Assembly (NCBI GenBank): GCA_950295325.1
Contig: OX485803.1
Coordinates: forward strand, 2,234,001-2,298,000
DNA length: 64,000 bases
Origin: Polytrichum commune
Taxonomy: Eukaryota; Streptophyta; Polytrichopsida; Polytrichales; Polytrichaceae
Reading direction: 5' to 3'
Part shown: positions 22,691-32,212 of the stretch, one piece after another
How the letters are laid out: the number at the start of each line of letters is the position of its first letter
Numbering within the stretch: the first letter of the stretch is position 1
Made by a program: the position numbers and the translations under genes
Notes under the pieces: model-generated
The model's input: the letters and a program-made list of their open reading frames with translations, nothing else
Database searches by the model: none
Told to the model about the DNA's origin: nothing

Positions 22691-23019
22691 ATCACGGGGA
22701 GATGTCTCCATGTCAAATATTTTTAAAAATTATGATTTTTTTTCTCTATATTCATAACCATTGATTTTATATTTTGTATATTTTTTTGAAATTTTTTGTC
22801 ATCTTCATTTTTTCTAGTAATTGTTTTAGTTGAATTCTGCGTCATTTTAGGTAGAAATTGTATGTTTTCTAGAAAAATATGGTCATCAAATTTGGTCATG
22901 ATATTTTACTCCGTAATGGATATCATGTATATCTACCTCCCAAAAACATTTGAGAAACTTTTGACCCATTTTGGTGATGCAACTTGGCAATGGAGTGACC
23001 TCCCCTGGAACATCATCAA

Positions 23020-23065
23020 ATGTGAACCTCACGGGTGAACACCCGTGAGCCATGTAACAAGTAAA
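23020..23065. repeat. Hairpin copy 3 (CTCACGGGTGAACACCCGTGAG)
   Basis: Both arms carry the same change relative to copy 2 (CCACGGG to TCACGGG and CCCGTGG to CCCGTGA), a paired difference that keeps the stem. Confidence 0.55.
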
Positions 23066-23935
23066 TTGGTTAGGTTTTAAAATCATCAAGGAGGGGCATT
23101 TGGAAGAGGCCTCGGATCCGAGGCCTCATTTTTGAGTCAGGTTGTGTGCTTGAAAAATGAAAATGTTAGGTTCATTTTTGAATTCTCTCGGCCATTTTCT
23201 GTAATATGTATTTCATAAGGAGGGGCATTCGGAAGAGGCCTCGGATCCGAGGCCTCATTTTTGTGTCAAGGTATGTGCATGAAAAGTTAAAATGTTATGT
23301 TCATTTTTGAATGCGCTTGGCCCTCTTGTTTTGGGTAGTGCATAAGTAGGTACTTTGTGAAGAGGCCTCGGATCCGAGGCCTCATTTTTGTGTCAAGGTA
23401 TGTGCTTGAAAAATGAAAATCTTATGTTCATTTTCGAATCCTCTCGGCCTTCTTGTTTTGGGTAGTGAATAAGTATGTGTTTTGGGAAGAGGCCTCGGAT
23501 CCGAGGCCTCATGTTTGTGTCAATTTTATGCTAGAAAAATCAAAATGTTATGTTCGTGTAAGATTGCTCTCGGCCTTCTTGTTTTGGGTACTACATGAGT
23601 AGGAGGTTTGTGAAGAGGCCTCGGATCCGAGGCCTCATTTTGGAGACAATGTATGTGCTTGAAAAGTCAAATTGCTATGTTCACATAAGATTTCTCTCCG
23701 CCTTTTTCTTTTGGGTAGTGCATAAGGAGGAGGTAGGAAAAGAGGCCTCGGATCCGAGGCCTCTCATTCGTAGGTAGGTTAGTGCTAGAGTTGACCACTT
23801 GACTTAGCATTCGGCCATTTGCATTTGTAGTTTGCTCTCGGCCTTGTATTGTTTTTGTGAGGATTTGTTTCTTTATAGTTACGAAGTTATTGACTTTTCT
23901 TTGTGAAATTCTCATTTTCTCCATGTTCTTAGGAT

Positions 23936-26925
23936 ATGGACTCTTCACAGGTTGCGCAATCGCAACCCCAATCTGGAGAGGATGTTGTTCTTGCGGCCCC
24001 CGCGGTTGAAGTTGAAGCTGTGCAGGTTGAGAGTCTCAATTCGCAGGGCCCATTACAAGTAGAGGTGAGTTGGATAGTTGTTGAGTAATTTGTTGAGCAA
24101 GTTTTTTGAGTTCTAGCTTTCTAAGCATGGTTTTATTGTTTGTGTTTTTGTTAGGCTCTCGCAATGAGCGAAGATGCCGTTCAAGCAGTTGCCGACACGG
24201 ATCCCGTGGTGTGTGAGCTTGAGCTTCGGAAATCACAAAAAGAGGATTCCATTGGTGTTATCCAACGCCTCCGGATTAAGCCAACCTGTAAGTCCCGCTT
24301 ATCCATTCCTTTGTGCCGCTTGAGAGCCCTCCCTCTCGTCCGTCCTATCAGTGAGGTTGAGGTGCAGCGCTTGGAATGTGAATTTGTAATGGGATACCGA
24401 GAGGGTGATCGGGTTCTTTACGTGTCTTCTTTCAACGACGTTCCCGTGGACCTCCCCATTCCCCCTGGCATTATGGCCTCCGCAGAATTTGACGCCAAGC
24501 TCAAGGAGGATCCGGATCTTGCACATTTCGCCGGGAAGATGTTCTTCGTCTGGGAAGGCAATCATTGTCTCACCGCTTGGTGGAGACACATCAATAACCA
24601 CCACGCCGATGACAAGAGTTGGCATATCTCGGTGGATTGCATTGTTGTTGACCCTAGAAGATACACCGGTGTATTCTTCAATGCTATGAGCGACATTAAT
24701 TGGTAAGCTCATTCATTTTTTTCATTCATTTTTCATTTTTGTTTCAATTATTTTCCATTCTTTTCACTTCACGTTCCTCACATATTTTCTCTCAGGTCAA
24801 CCGAGCATGATTATGTCAAGGCAAACATTCCGGCCAAGCTCCTTCGAATCCGCACTTTTGGGAGGTTAGAGTTGTCCATCTTCAAGGATCTTATATCGTC
24901 ATCTGACTACAAAGCATGCGAGAAGATAAAGGAGAGTCGCCCAACTTGGTACACCTTGACCGCGGATGTGTTCGTTAAGTTTCTTTACAAGGTATGATTT
25001 TATGCATTTAATCATTTAGAGCTTCCAACATAGATAATTTCCATGCCGATTATATGAACTCATAAGGTCATTTCTTACAGAGAGACATTTCGGCTCAAGC
25101 AGACCTTGCAGTGAGGCATTACCGTGAGACCACACCCGTTGCGGAGAGGTCGGCCACTGAGATTTGGAATGTTATAACCAAGGCCCAGGAGAGGACAATC
25201 AAAAGTATTCGGGCCCGTTCTTTTGAGAAGTACATATCCGTTGCACACCCTGACAATGGAGAGGATTTCTTTCATGAGGTACTCTTTTGAACTCAAATCA
25301 CTCTTGAACGCAATTCATCCAAATCACTCTTCAATTCTATTACTCTTTTGAACTCAAATCATTTTTATTTTGTGTACAGATTGACCGCCATTTTAATGAG
25401 TTCTCTTCGACGGACATGACAATTGAAAAATTGCAAAAAATTGTCACATGCCCGGTCGAAGCTTCGTTCAAAGCTAAGTGGCTTCACTGGTGGAACGCCT
25501 CCCTTCGTGAAAGGTTAGATAACAAGTTCCCCGTCGACAAGCCTATGAGGGAGAGGGCTTTGGACGACTGGCTACACAAGGCGTCCTTCTGGGCTCAGGT
25601 AAATCCATTCCTCGGCCTTCTTCATTTTCATTTTCCTCTATTCCATTTATCTCATATCTAATCATCTCCCTCTCTGCAGTTGGAGAAGGAAGTCGCGGTT
25701 GAAATTGAGACCTTAGAGGAGAGCTTCTCCGTCGACATTGATTGGGACGCATCAGAAATTATCTTGCGCCCTCGTGAGTACGTTGATCATTGGCGGATTG
25801 TCCTTTGGGACAAGGCCTTCAAGCCTTATCTCGGCGATAAGCCTGACATCGCCTTTGCCAAAGGTGATAATCTCTTGGAGTTCGAGGAGGGGGCTCTCGC
25901 TATCAAGCGTGTGGCCTATCGGTAATACATCTATCCTCCACTTTGCACCTCTCCTTAATGTCATTTCTTGCTCGTTTTCTTGGTTTTCTTATATTCTTGT
26001 TTTGTCATGTAGGTATATCATGAGAGAATTGGTTGTGAAGAATGCATTGGCCTCATCTTCCTTGCCGGACTACCTCTCGGACTGGGTGAATATTTTTTCT
26101 AGCCTCTGCGTGTACACGACCGCGCAAACAAACAAGTTTTCCGAATTGCACTTGCAGATGACATCTTCACCGATGAGAAGAGCCAGACGATGCGCAGTGA
26201 TGGGGTACCTTGGCGAGGTGCCCGTGAGAAGCATCCTATTTTTTTTTCCATCCTTCTCGCTACTCTCACCGACAAGAATGATGTTATTATGGACTGGCAG
26301 TGTGGTGTAGGTACGCCTTCTTTTTCAACTTCATTCTTACTTTGAATTTTCCATTATTTTTCCTTGACTAGTTTCCATACTAACATTTCGCCTCTCTTTG
26401 CTTTAGGTGGTTCGATTACAGCATGTCGCTCCCTTGAGCGGCATATTGTGGCCCTTGAGAGTGACCCCGTCATTTTCAATTCACTCCTACTCCCCATGCG
26501 CGATCCCCAGCCTGCGCGTATATCTCGCTCAGTTGCCGCACCGTCTACATCTATCTTTGATCCTCCTCAAAAGATGACCAAGAGGGCATTCGGATTCCTT
26601 TGTGCGTAAGTTTGCTTTCTATATTTTGCCATGTTTGCCTTGATTTCAAATTCTCATTTTCTAGTGTCATCATGTTTCTAATCCTTTTGCTTGGGTGTTT
26701 AGAGAGCCAGCGGAGGTCGCAGTCATTCGTCGAGACATGTTTTCAAGTCCTCCGAAGCCGTTTGAGCTTCCCCCGTATGCTAGTGCAATGGCGGATTGTT
26801 TTGCGAAGGCGGAGTCCCCATCTCCTCCTCGCGTTCGTCATTTCTCGCGTGGAACACGAAATCTTTTCTTGGTAGAAGCAAATGAGGGTGAGGAGAGTGA
26901 TAGGGAATGTTCTCCAAGCCCTTAG
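23936..26925 (+). CDS. Gene C: ParB-like protein with C-terminal DNA-methylase motif
   Basis: Ten exons splice in phase: 23936-24064, 24155-24702, 24796-24991, 25081-25278, 25380-25598, 25680-25921, 26013-26085, 26103-26310, 26407-26605, 26703-26925 (744 residues). Eight of nine introns are 81-101 bp with GT-AG ends; the one at 26,086-26,102 is only 17 nt (see findings). Near residue 176 the motif VWEGNHCLTAWW resembles the ParB GxH-type pocket. Residues about 570-625 read PWRGAREKHPIFFSILL, then DVIMDWQCGVGGSITACRSL and VALESD, the layout of the target-binding end and SAM motif I of N4/N6 DNA methylases. A catalytic DPPY-type loop was not found. It may be a degenerate methylase fold. The acceptor TTCTTAG right before the ATG suggests upstream exons. 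Confidence 0.75.
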
Positions 26926-27864
26926 TTTATCATTTTGGTTTTGGAGATTATAACTCTGTTTGTTGTTGTTATCCGGCTTTAATAAAAGTTGTGTGTTGGT
27001 TTTATTTTTGATATCCGGCGCAAGTTTCATTCTTTCTCTCCATTATTTCATATTCATATGTCAACCCGCATTGCATTCTTTATTTTTTCTTCATCGTTCG
27101 GATCTCTGAACTTCTAGTCACAAAACAATCTAGCTCTTGGCTCTTAGTGTGAGATCTTAGTTATAGGGGGACCATACTTTCTATTAGTGTGGATGGTTTA
27201 TTTTATGGTTGTGCGCACTAATCACATTGGCCGTCTTCCAATCCCAATTGCTATATAGCAATTGGAAGTTTTGTTTGGCACGCGAACATAACCTCGTCAA
27301 ACTTTTTAAATTGAACTTCATGTTGTTCTCAAAGAGCCGGCACGTCACCTCAAAAATTTCCAAGAGGATTCTAAGGTTGGACTTGGGGGATTTCTCTTTG
27401 AGGTCTTTGGCTAAGCTAAGGACTGAATTGGAAGGCTGTTATGGTGCGACGGAGTTTTATGGCATGTTCTTTGGATCATTTTACCCATATTGGACATGCC
27501 CGGCAGATAGGGTGTAGATGGCCCTAAACTAGAGTATATAGCTATTTTAACTAACTACCCATTTTTGTAAGTCTTGAGGTTGGCTACATTTTGTTGACCA
27601 ATAAAATATTTTGTGTATGGTATTTTGATTTCAATTTGGTGACGTCAGCCTTAATTTAATATGATACATTTGAAAACATATACTATAAGATGTTTGATAA
27701 CAAATGCAATCTTCCACGCCTATAGGATCCGTTGGTTTCTCAAACAATTATGGGTTATTATGTCCACGGGAATGGGGGTACCTTTCCAAATATAGAATTC
27801 AAACTATCTCTAATTCCACGGAAATAGGCACTGCTTCTCCTAAAATTACCCAACAAAATCTAAA
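26926..27864. other. Right inner flank of the Mutator-like element, no clear gene
   Basis: A plus-strand open frame of 102 codons (27,209-27,517) has no recognised domain and no start context; I do not call it a gene. An AATAAAA sequence near 26,981 could serve as gene C's polyadenylation signal. Confidence 0.4.
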
Positions 27865-27913
27865 TTTTCCGCTCTCCAATCTCCGCTCTACGCTCACATA
27901 CTTGAGTTTCCCT
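27865..27913 (-). repeat. Right terminal inverted repeat of the Mutator-like element
   Basis: On the minus strand reads AGGGAAACTCAAGTATGTGA and continues with GCGTAGAGCGGAGATTGG, matching the left end from 12,925. Confidence 0.55.
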
Positions 27914-27990
27914 CCTTATATAGTCTCATAATCAACAAAAAGTCTCCAAATACCGAATATAGTGTTCAAAGCTACCACTTTCTGTAACAG

Positions 27991-29584
27991 GCATGATGGC
28001 CCATGGACATGGAGATGAGAGATATGCCCACTATGCACTGGACATGTACCCTGGAGATTGCAACCATACTGTGGGCTCATTCGCGAGACTTTTACGCCAT
28101 TTGGAGGAACCTCCCATATCATCATCCCAGCGTCTTTTTCATGGTTTCGAGCGTGCACCTCTGTATTGTGCTGTTCTCAATGGGAGCGAAGTATGTTTGG
28201 GAGGATTACGACCCCCACCCACGGAGCCCACACCTGCAGTTTCTCTTCCACCCATTCTGCATGTTCAGCTTGATAATTGTGGAAGGACAACAAGTGTAGG
28301 TTTGTAAAGGCATTTTGGTCTATGCTCACGGCGAAAGCAATATTCACGGAGGTACATGTATCTTATCTATTGGTTGGCCACACCCATGATGACATCGATG
28401 CATCATTTGGAAGGTGGAGTATGGACCTGGGTGAACACGACTATCCCACTATACCCCTTCTTATGAAATCATACATGGACATGGAAAAGGTTCCTGTCAT
28501 TCCACACATGATAGAGGAACTTCCAGATTGGAGAACATTCGTCAGCGAGCATATCCCAAGTGGTAAGGAGAAACTCATTGGGCACACTAAGGCTCAACAG
28601 TTCAAATTCTATGTCCGAGATGATGGTTGGCCAGTTATGCAATACAAAGTGCTAAGCACGCATGGGGAGTCGTTGCCCAAAGACGGTGTGAAGATGTGGA
28701 AATCAAATATAAAAGGGGAGCCATGTATTCCATTCGGGGGCCCCTTTCCTGCACCACCGCGAGGTATGGCCAAGCTGGAGGAGGTTCTTGTGGGATTGCA
28801 AGGGTTCATTGACTATTGGCAATCAATATGTGACCATGACACGACAGGAGCATATATGGGTTCACACATGCATATTTTGCAATATTGGATAGGGGTGAAG
28901 GAGGCATTAGATGCACCCCTCAGAAACGTATACACTGTTGGGCTGCCATTATGCGAGGGATTCTGGCCACGAAGTAGAGTCGAAGCAGATGCACATCCCT
29001 TCTTGCAGAACGGAGAGCTTCGGGAAGAGCACCAACCGGACGACCATTATGTTGGTCCAGCAAACCTTCGTCCTGCAGCAGCTTTCCGCATCGCAGAGAA
29101 TGTGCACGAGGGGCATATGCTAATATTGCGTCCCCAAGAACAAGATATAGGTAGACCCATTTGGGTATGCCGGGCTGTGTCTGTACCGAACTTGGCGGTC
29201 ACAGGAGATCATCCACGTCAAATACTTGTACAGTGGTTCACTCCCACTTCAACCGCGAGGGACCTTTCAAAGAAATGGAATGGTTGGGACTCAAACCCAA
29301 AATTCAAGTGGAAACGAGATTTGAAATACTCCGTTTCCGACTGGCAGCCGATCGATTGCATTTTGGCAGCCTGGCCTCTGCCAGCACAGGAAGATGTGGA
29401 GCCATTAAAGGTTACTATCCCAGCAGAGCAAATTGGTTTTGCCAAAGATAATCTTCGACGGTGTTCAACAGCCGAGTGTGGGAACAGGGAGGGTGGGTGG
29501 GACGACGGGGAGTCTAGTGGGCAACGAGGGGGCCGTGGACATGGAGGTGGTAGACGTAAATCTGGGGGACGCGCATCCCGGTGA
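27991..29584 (+). pseudogene. DUF7869-like transposon protein, C-terminal half, frameshifted
   Basis: The exon starts after TGTAACAG and is homologous to 33,732-32,213 (minus). It encodes MMAHGHGD, then HVQLDNC, then after a 1-nt deletion near 28,278 KDNKCRF, LLVGHTHDDIDASFGRWS and a long C-terminal part ending in a Gly/Arg-rich tail (GGRGHGGGRRKSGGRASR). The QLDN and GHTHDDID motifs mark DUF7869-type proteins; the spaced Asp residues could form a DDE-like site, but that is inference. The N-terminal exons are missing: the Mutator-like element ends only about 65 bp upstream, in what should be the intron. The shift plus truncation make it a pseudogene. Confidence 0.75.
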
Positions 29585-30159
29585 TCAAAGACACTGGAAT
29601 TGAAGGTGATACGGGATTAGATGAGCCAGTGTCAAGACCCTAGTGATCTGCGGTAGGTGATAGGGCAGTACGTTTGGAACCAAACATCTCATTTTTTTGT
29701 CGATACAACCATAATTGCTATATGTGCAAATTTCAACCAATGTCATATCATCATGCATGGTGTGGTCCCATTAATGTATGGATTTTCAGACCTCAATGTA
29801 GGGAGCCTCAACCCTAACTTCCCCGCAATTTCAAACATGTGCGGTGGGACACTGTACGTATGTGCTGTGAAAATTTGTACGCAGGCAACTATTTATGAAT
29901 ATCACGAATATCGTGTGTAAGTGGTGTACATTGGCAAACGTTATGGCCCAGCCATGTGCCATGGTTCCCATAGAAGTTCCCCAATCTCGTCCATACTCCT
30001 CGTATTGACGTTCCCAATTGAGTTCCCCCCCCCCCCCCGTGTTCCTACGTTCCCATACACATGCACATAATCTTTGGCAAGTTCCCATGCACGTTCCCAT
30101 TCACGTTCCCACGTAGAATTTTGGTCAAAATGTACATGTTTTGCAATTTTGGGACTCCC
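29585..30159. other. Intergenic stretch with GTTCCCA repeats and poly-C
   Basis: No supported gene. 29,960-30,110 holds repeated GTTCCCA/CGTTCCCA units and a run of C at about 30,024-30,039. Confidence 0.5.
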
Positions 30160-31469
30160 AAAAGTCCCATAATGTTTAATATGATGTTATGTGTGGAAAT
30201 GTTGAATTAATTTGGAATGGTACATAAGATAGTGTAATCATATGAATTGAAACCATACCTAGGTCGAGTTCCACTTATAATTGTGTGTTTTTGCTTCCTA
30301 CAAGAAGACTTCTTAGTATGTGCATAGTAAATTTACTAATTGATTTAAACTGAAGTCTTAAGACATGCATATTATAATAAGATTATATATGAATTGTGTG
30401 ATTAAAATGCACTCAACACTATTAGGGTGAAAGAGGGACTCAAAATTTCAATTTTTACTTTTGAACGCTATCAAAGTTGAATCTCAAATCCAATTTTGAA
30501 TCTTAAAACGATGTGGATCAATCGGACATGTCCATGGATCACAACATGCCCACATATAATAAAGGATGGTAAGATAAAAGAAATCAGGGATGTAGGGTAT
30601 AGGGTTTGGGGTTAGGATTTAGGGTTTGTGAGGTTTGTGCATGTCCGGTAGTTAATATAATAGATTACACACACAAACTATATTCACTACTCAGAAATCC
30701 ATATCGCACTAACTTAATTATGTGTAGCTGATACTTGATGCGAGCCAAACATTCAACCACCATTGGCTGAAATGCACTAGTTCAAGTTGACACATAATGA
30801 AATGAATTTAAAGTCTATTTGAAATTGAATTTTCTCCCGCCTCTTGTAAAAAAATGGACAACCCCTCCCACCAATCTTAAATCGGGACCTTTATGAATCT
30901 TATATTTATTTGAGGAACCATTTAACAACTTGAAAGATATTTCAATTATGAACACACTATATATTTGAAATACCATATACACATCATTGGGGGTGGGTTT
31001 TCATCGAATCCCTACTACATGACGTGTATTGTGGAAATTGAATTCATACTCCTTATCTAAAAGATGTTTACAAGGAATCCAAATGTAGATGAATGGGATG
31101 TAGCAAATAAAATTCATGTATTTGTACTAAACTCTTTAAGTTTATGTGATGGAGGCATATACATATTATAAAGCTTGAAATTAACATGCCTTTATTGCTT
31201 ATACATCCAAATTGGATTATATTCGTTAATTAGAGACTTTGGAAAGTCTCAAACTAAATGCAAATGGTCTAATATCTAGTTGAATTTCTTATTGTGATGA
31301 CATGTATTTATGTCAAATTGGTTAGTGCCGCCCATGCAAATCACTTTATTAAGTCACATTGAATATATTTATGTGTTTTTCTTTTTCTTTATTTGGAAAA
31401 CCACGTCCTTCAATAGTCTCAAAATCATGAAAAAATCTTCGAGTGAATTCCTAAACCCCATTGAATTCC
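30160..31469 (+). other. AT-rich spacer, copy 2, with telomere-like repeats
   Basis: Collinear with 3000-4332 and 37,800-39,117 (shared text such as GAATTGAAACCATACCTA and TTATAATAAGATTA). A degenerate telomere-like run lies at 30,592-30,630. No gene. Confidence 0.65.
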
Positions 31470-31745
31470 AACCCATCCCCCCATCCCCCCATCCACCCAT
31501 CCCACACCCCATCCTATCTCCTCATCCCATCCCCTCATCTCCCCACCCCCCCATCTCCCCATCCCATCCCTCCCTAGCCCGACCCATCCCTTCCCTCCCC
31601 AGTGGGAAGCGGCCACGTGGCAGCCTGTGGGGAAACCCTAGAGGCGCGGGCTACCTCCCCGCGCCCCTTCCTCTCCTCTCTTCATTCTCATTTGGAGCAG
31701 AGAGAGGAGGAGCGCCGCGCTACTTAGATGCAGAGCGAAGCTTTT
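31470..31745 (+). promoter_or_regulatory. G-box/telo-box promoter module, copy 2 (orphan)
   Basis: CCCAT-rich tract, G-box CACGTG at 31,614-31,619, telo-box AAACCCTAG at 31,633-31,641, then CTACCTCCCCGCGCC. No ParB-methylase gene follows; the sequence breaks off into AT-rich DNA and then the end of the opposite DUF7869 gene. Confidence 0.55.
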
Positions 31746-32212
31746 GCTCTTTTTAGTTTCGTGTTTGTTATACTTGTTTTGTTGGCGCAAGTGTTGAGAG
31801 TTCAAGATAAAACACTATATTCGTTAATCGGAGACTTTTGAAAGTCTCAAAATAAAATATGCCCATAGTTTGGGATGCCAATATTGTGGGCATACGGAAT
31901 ATTGGGAACATCAAGAACATGACGATTTAAAAATTTGCACGTAAAGCATATTCTTATTACTAAAAATAGAGCATTTCAATTAAAATGAAAACGTGAGTTC
32001 CATGTGGAAAATAACAATCGACTCTAAAAAATAAATGGTTTATGTCATTATAGAGTTTGGGGTGCGCATCCCATAAGTAAGGCTCTTATGAATTTGGATG
32101 GCACATCCCAAACGTATACCACAATGGAATGTGACAAGTCCACTAAGTCTATTAAAAACCAAGTCTACTAAGCACCCATGTTTTTCGCCATTAACTCCCA
32201 CCTATGTTATGT
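31746..32212. other. AT-rich stretch without gene
   Basis: Joins the orphan promoter to the 3' end of the minus-strand DUF7869 gene. The first 60 bp still resemble the leader after promoter copy 3, so this is where the third unit is broken off. Confidence 0.45.

Larger units (their letters stand above)
18690..23762. repeat. Array of about 36 GGCCTCGGATCCGAGGCC palindromes
   Basis: A perfect dyad (22 bp when the flanking GA/TC are included) recurs about every 75-150 bp, for example near 18,878, 19,185, 19,675, 20,174, 20,790, 21,586, 22,092, 22,525, 23,236 and 23,740. Three kinds of unit are present: 307-bp units (18.6-19.4 kb), about 95-120 bp units (19.5-20.8 kb) and about 125-bp units (21.5-23.8 kb). 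Some copies are followed at once by a second dyad CTCGGCCGAG (near 19,573, 19,980, 20,292, 20,695). Spacer sequences drift much more than the palindrome. It occurs nowhere else in the window and ends about 170 bp before gene C's start codon. Confidence 0.9.
12915..27923. mobile_element. Apparent 15-kb Mutator-like element carrying gene C and a palindrome array
   Basis: A 10-bp direct repeat CCTTATATAG occurs at 12,915-12,924 and 27,914-27,923. Just inside, 10-12 bp away on each side, lie inverted copies of GTATGTGAGCGTAGAGCGGA (from 12,935 on plus, from 27,901 on minus), continuing with a shared TTGGAGAGCGGA and, further in, CCTATTTCCGT. MULEs create 8-11 bp target duplications, and the region encodes a MULE-type transposase, so limits, inverted ends and enzyme agree. 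Cargo: MULE/SWIM gene (minus), gene C (plus) and the second palindrome array. No ACGAACG palindrome lies inside. The element sits about 65 bp before a DUF7869 exon. Confidence 0.55.

Noticed and set aside
22796-23038. Open frame of 80 codons between array units
   Set aside because: AT-rich, no start context, no family; ends in the hairpin repeat.
18690-23762. Regular short repeats suggested a CRISPR array
   Set aside because: Spacers are related to each other and vary in length, repeats are perfect palindromes, there are no cas genes, and the DNA is eukaryotic.
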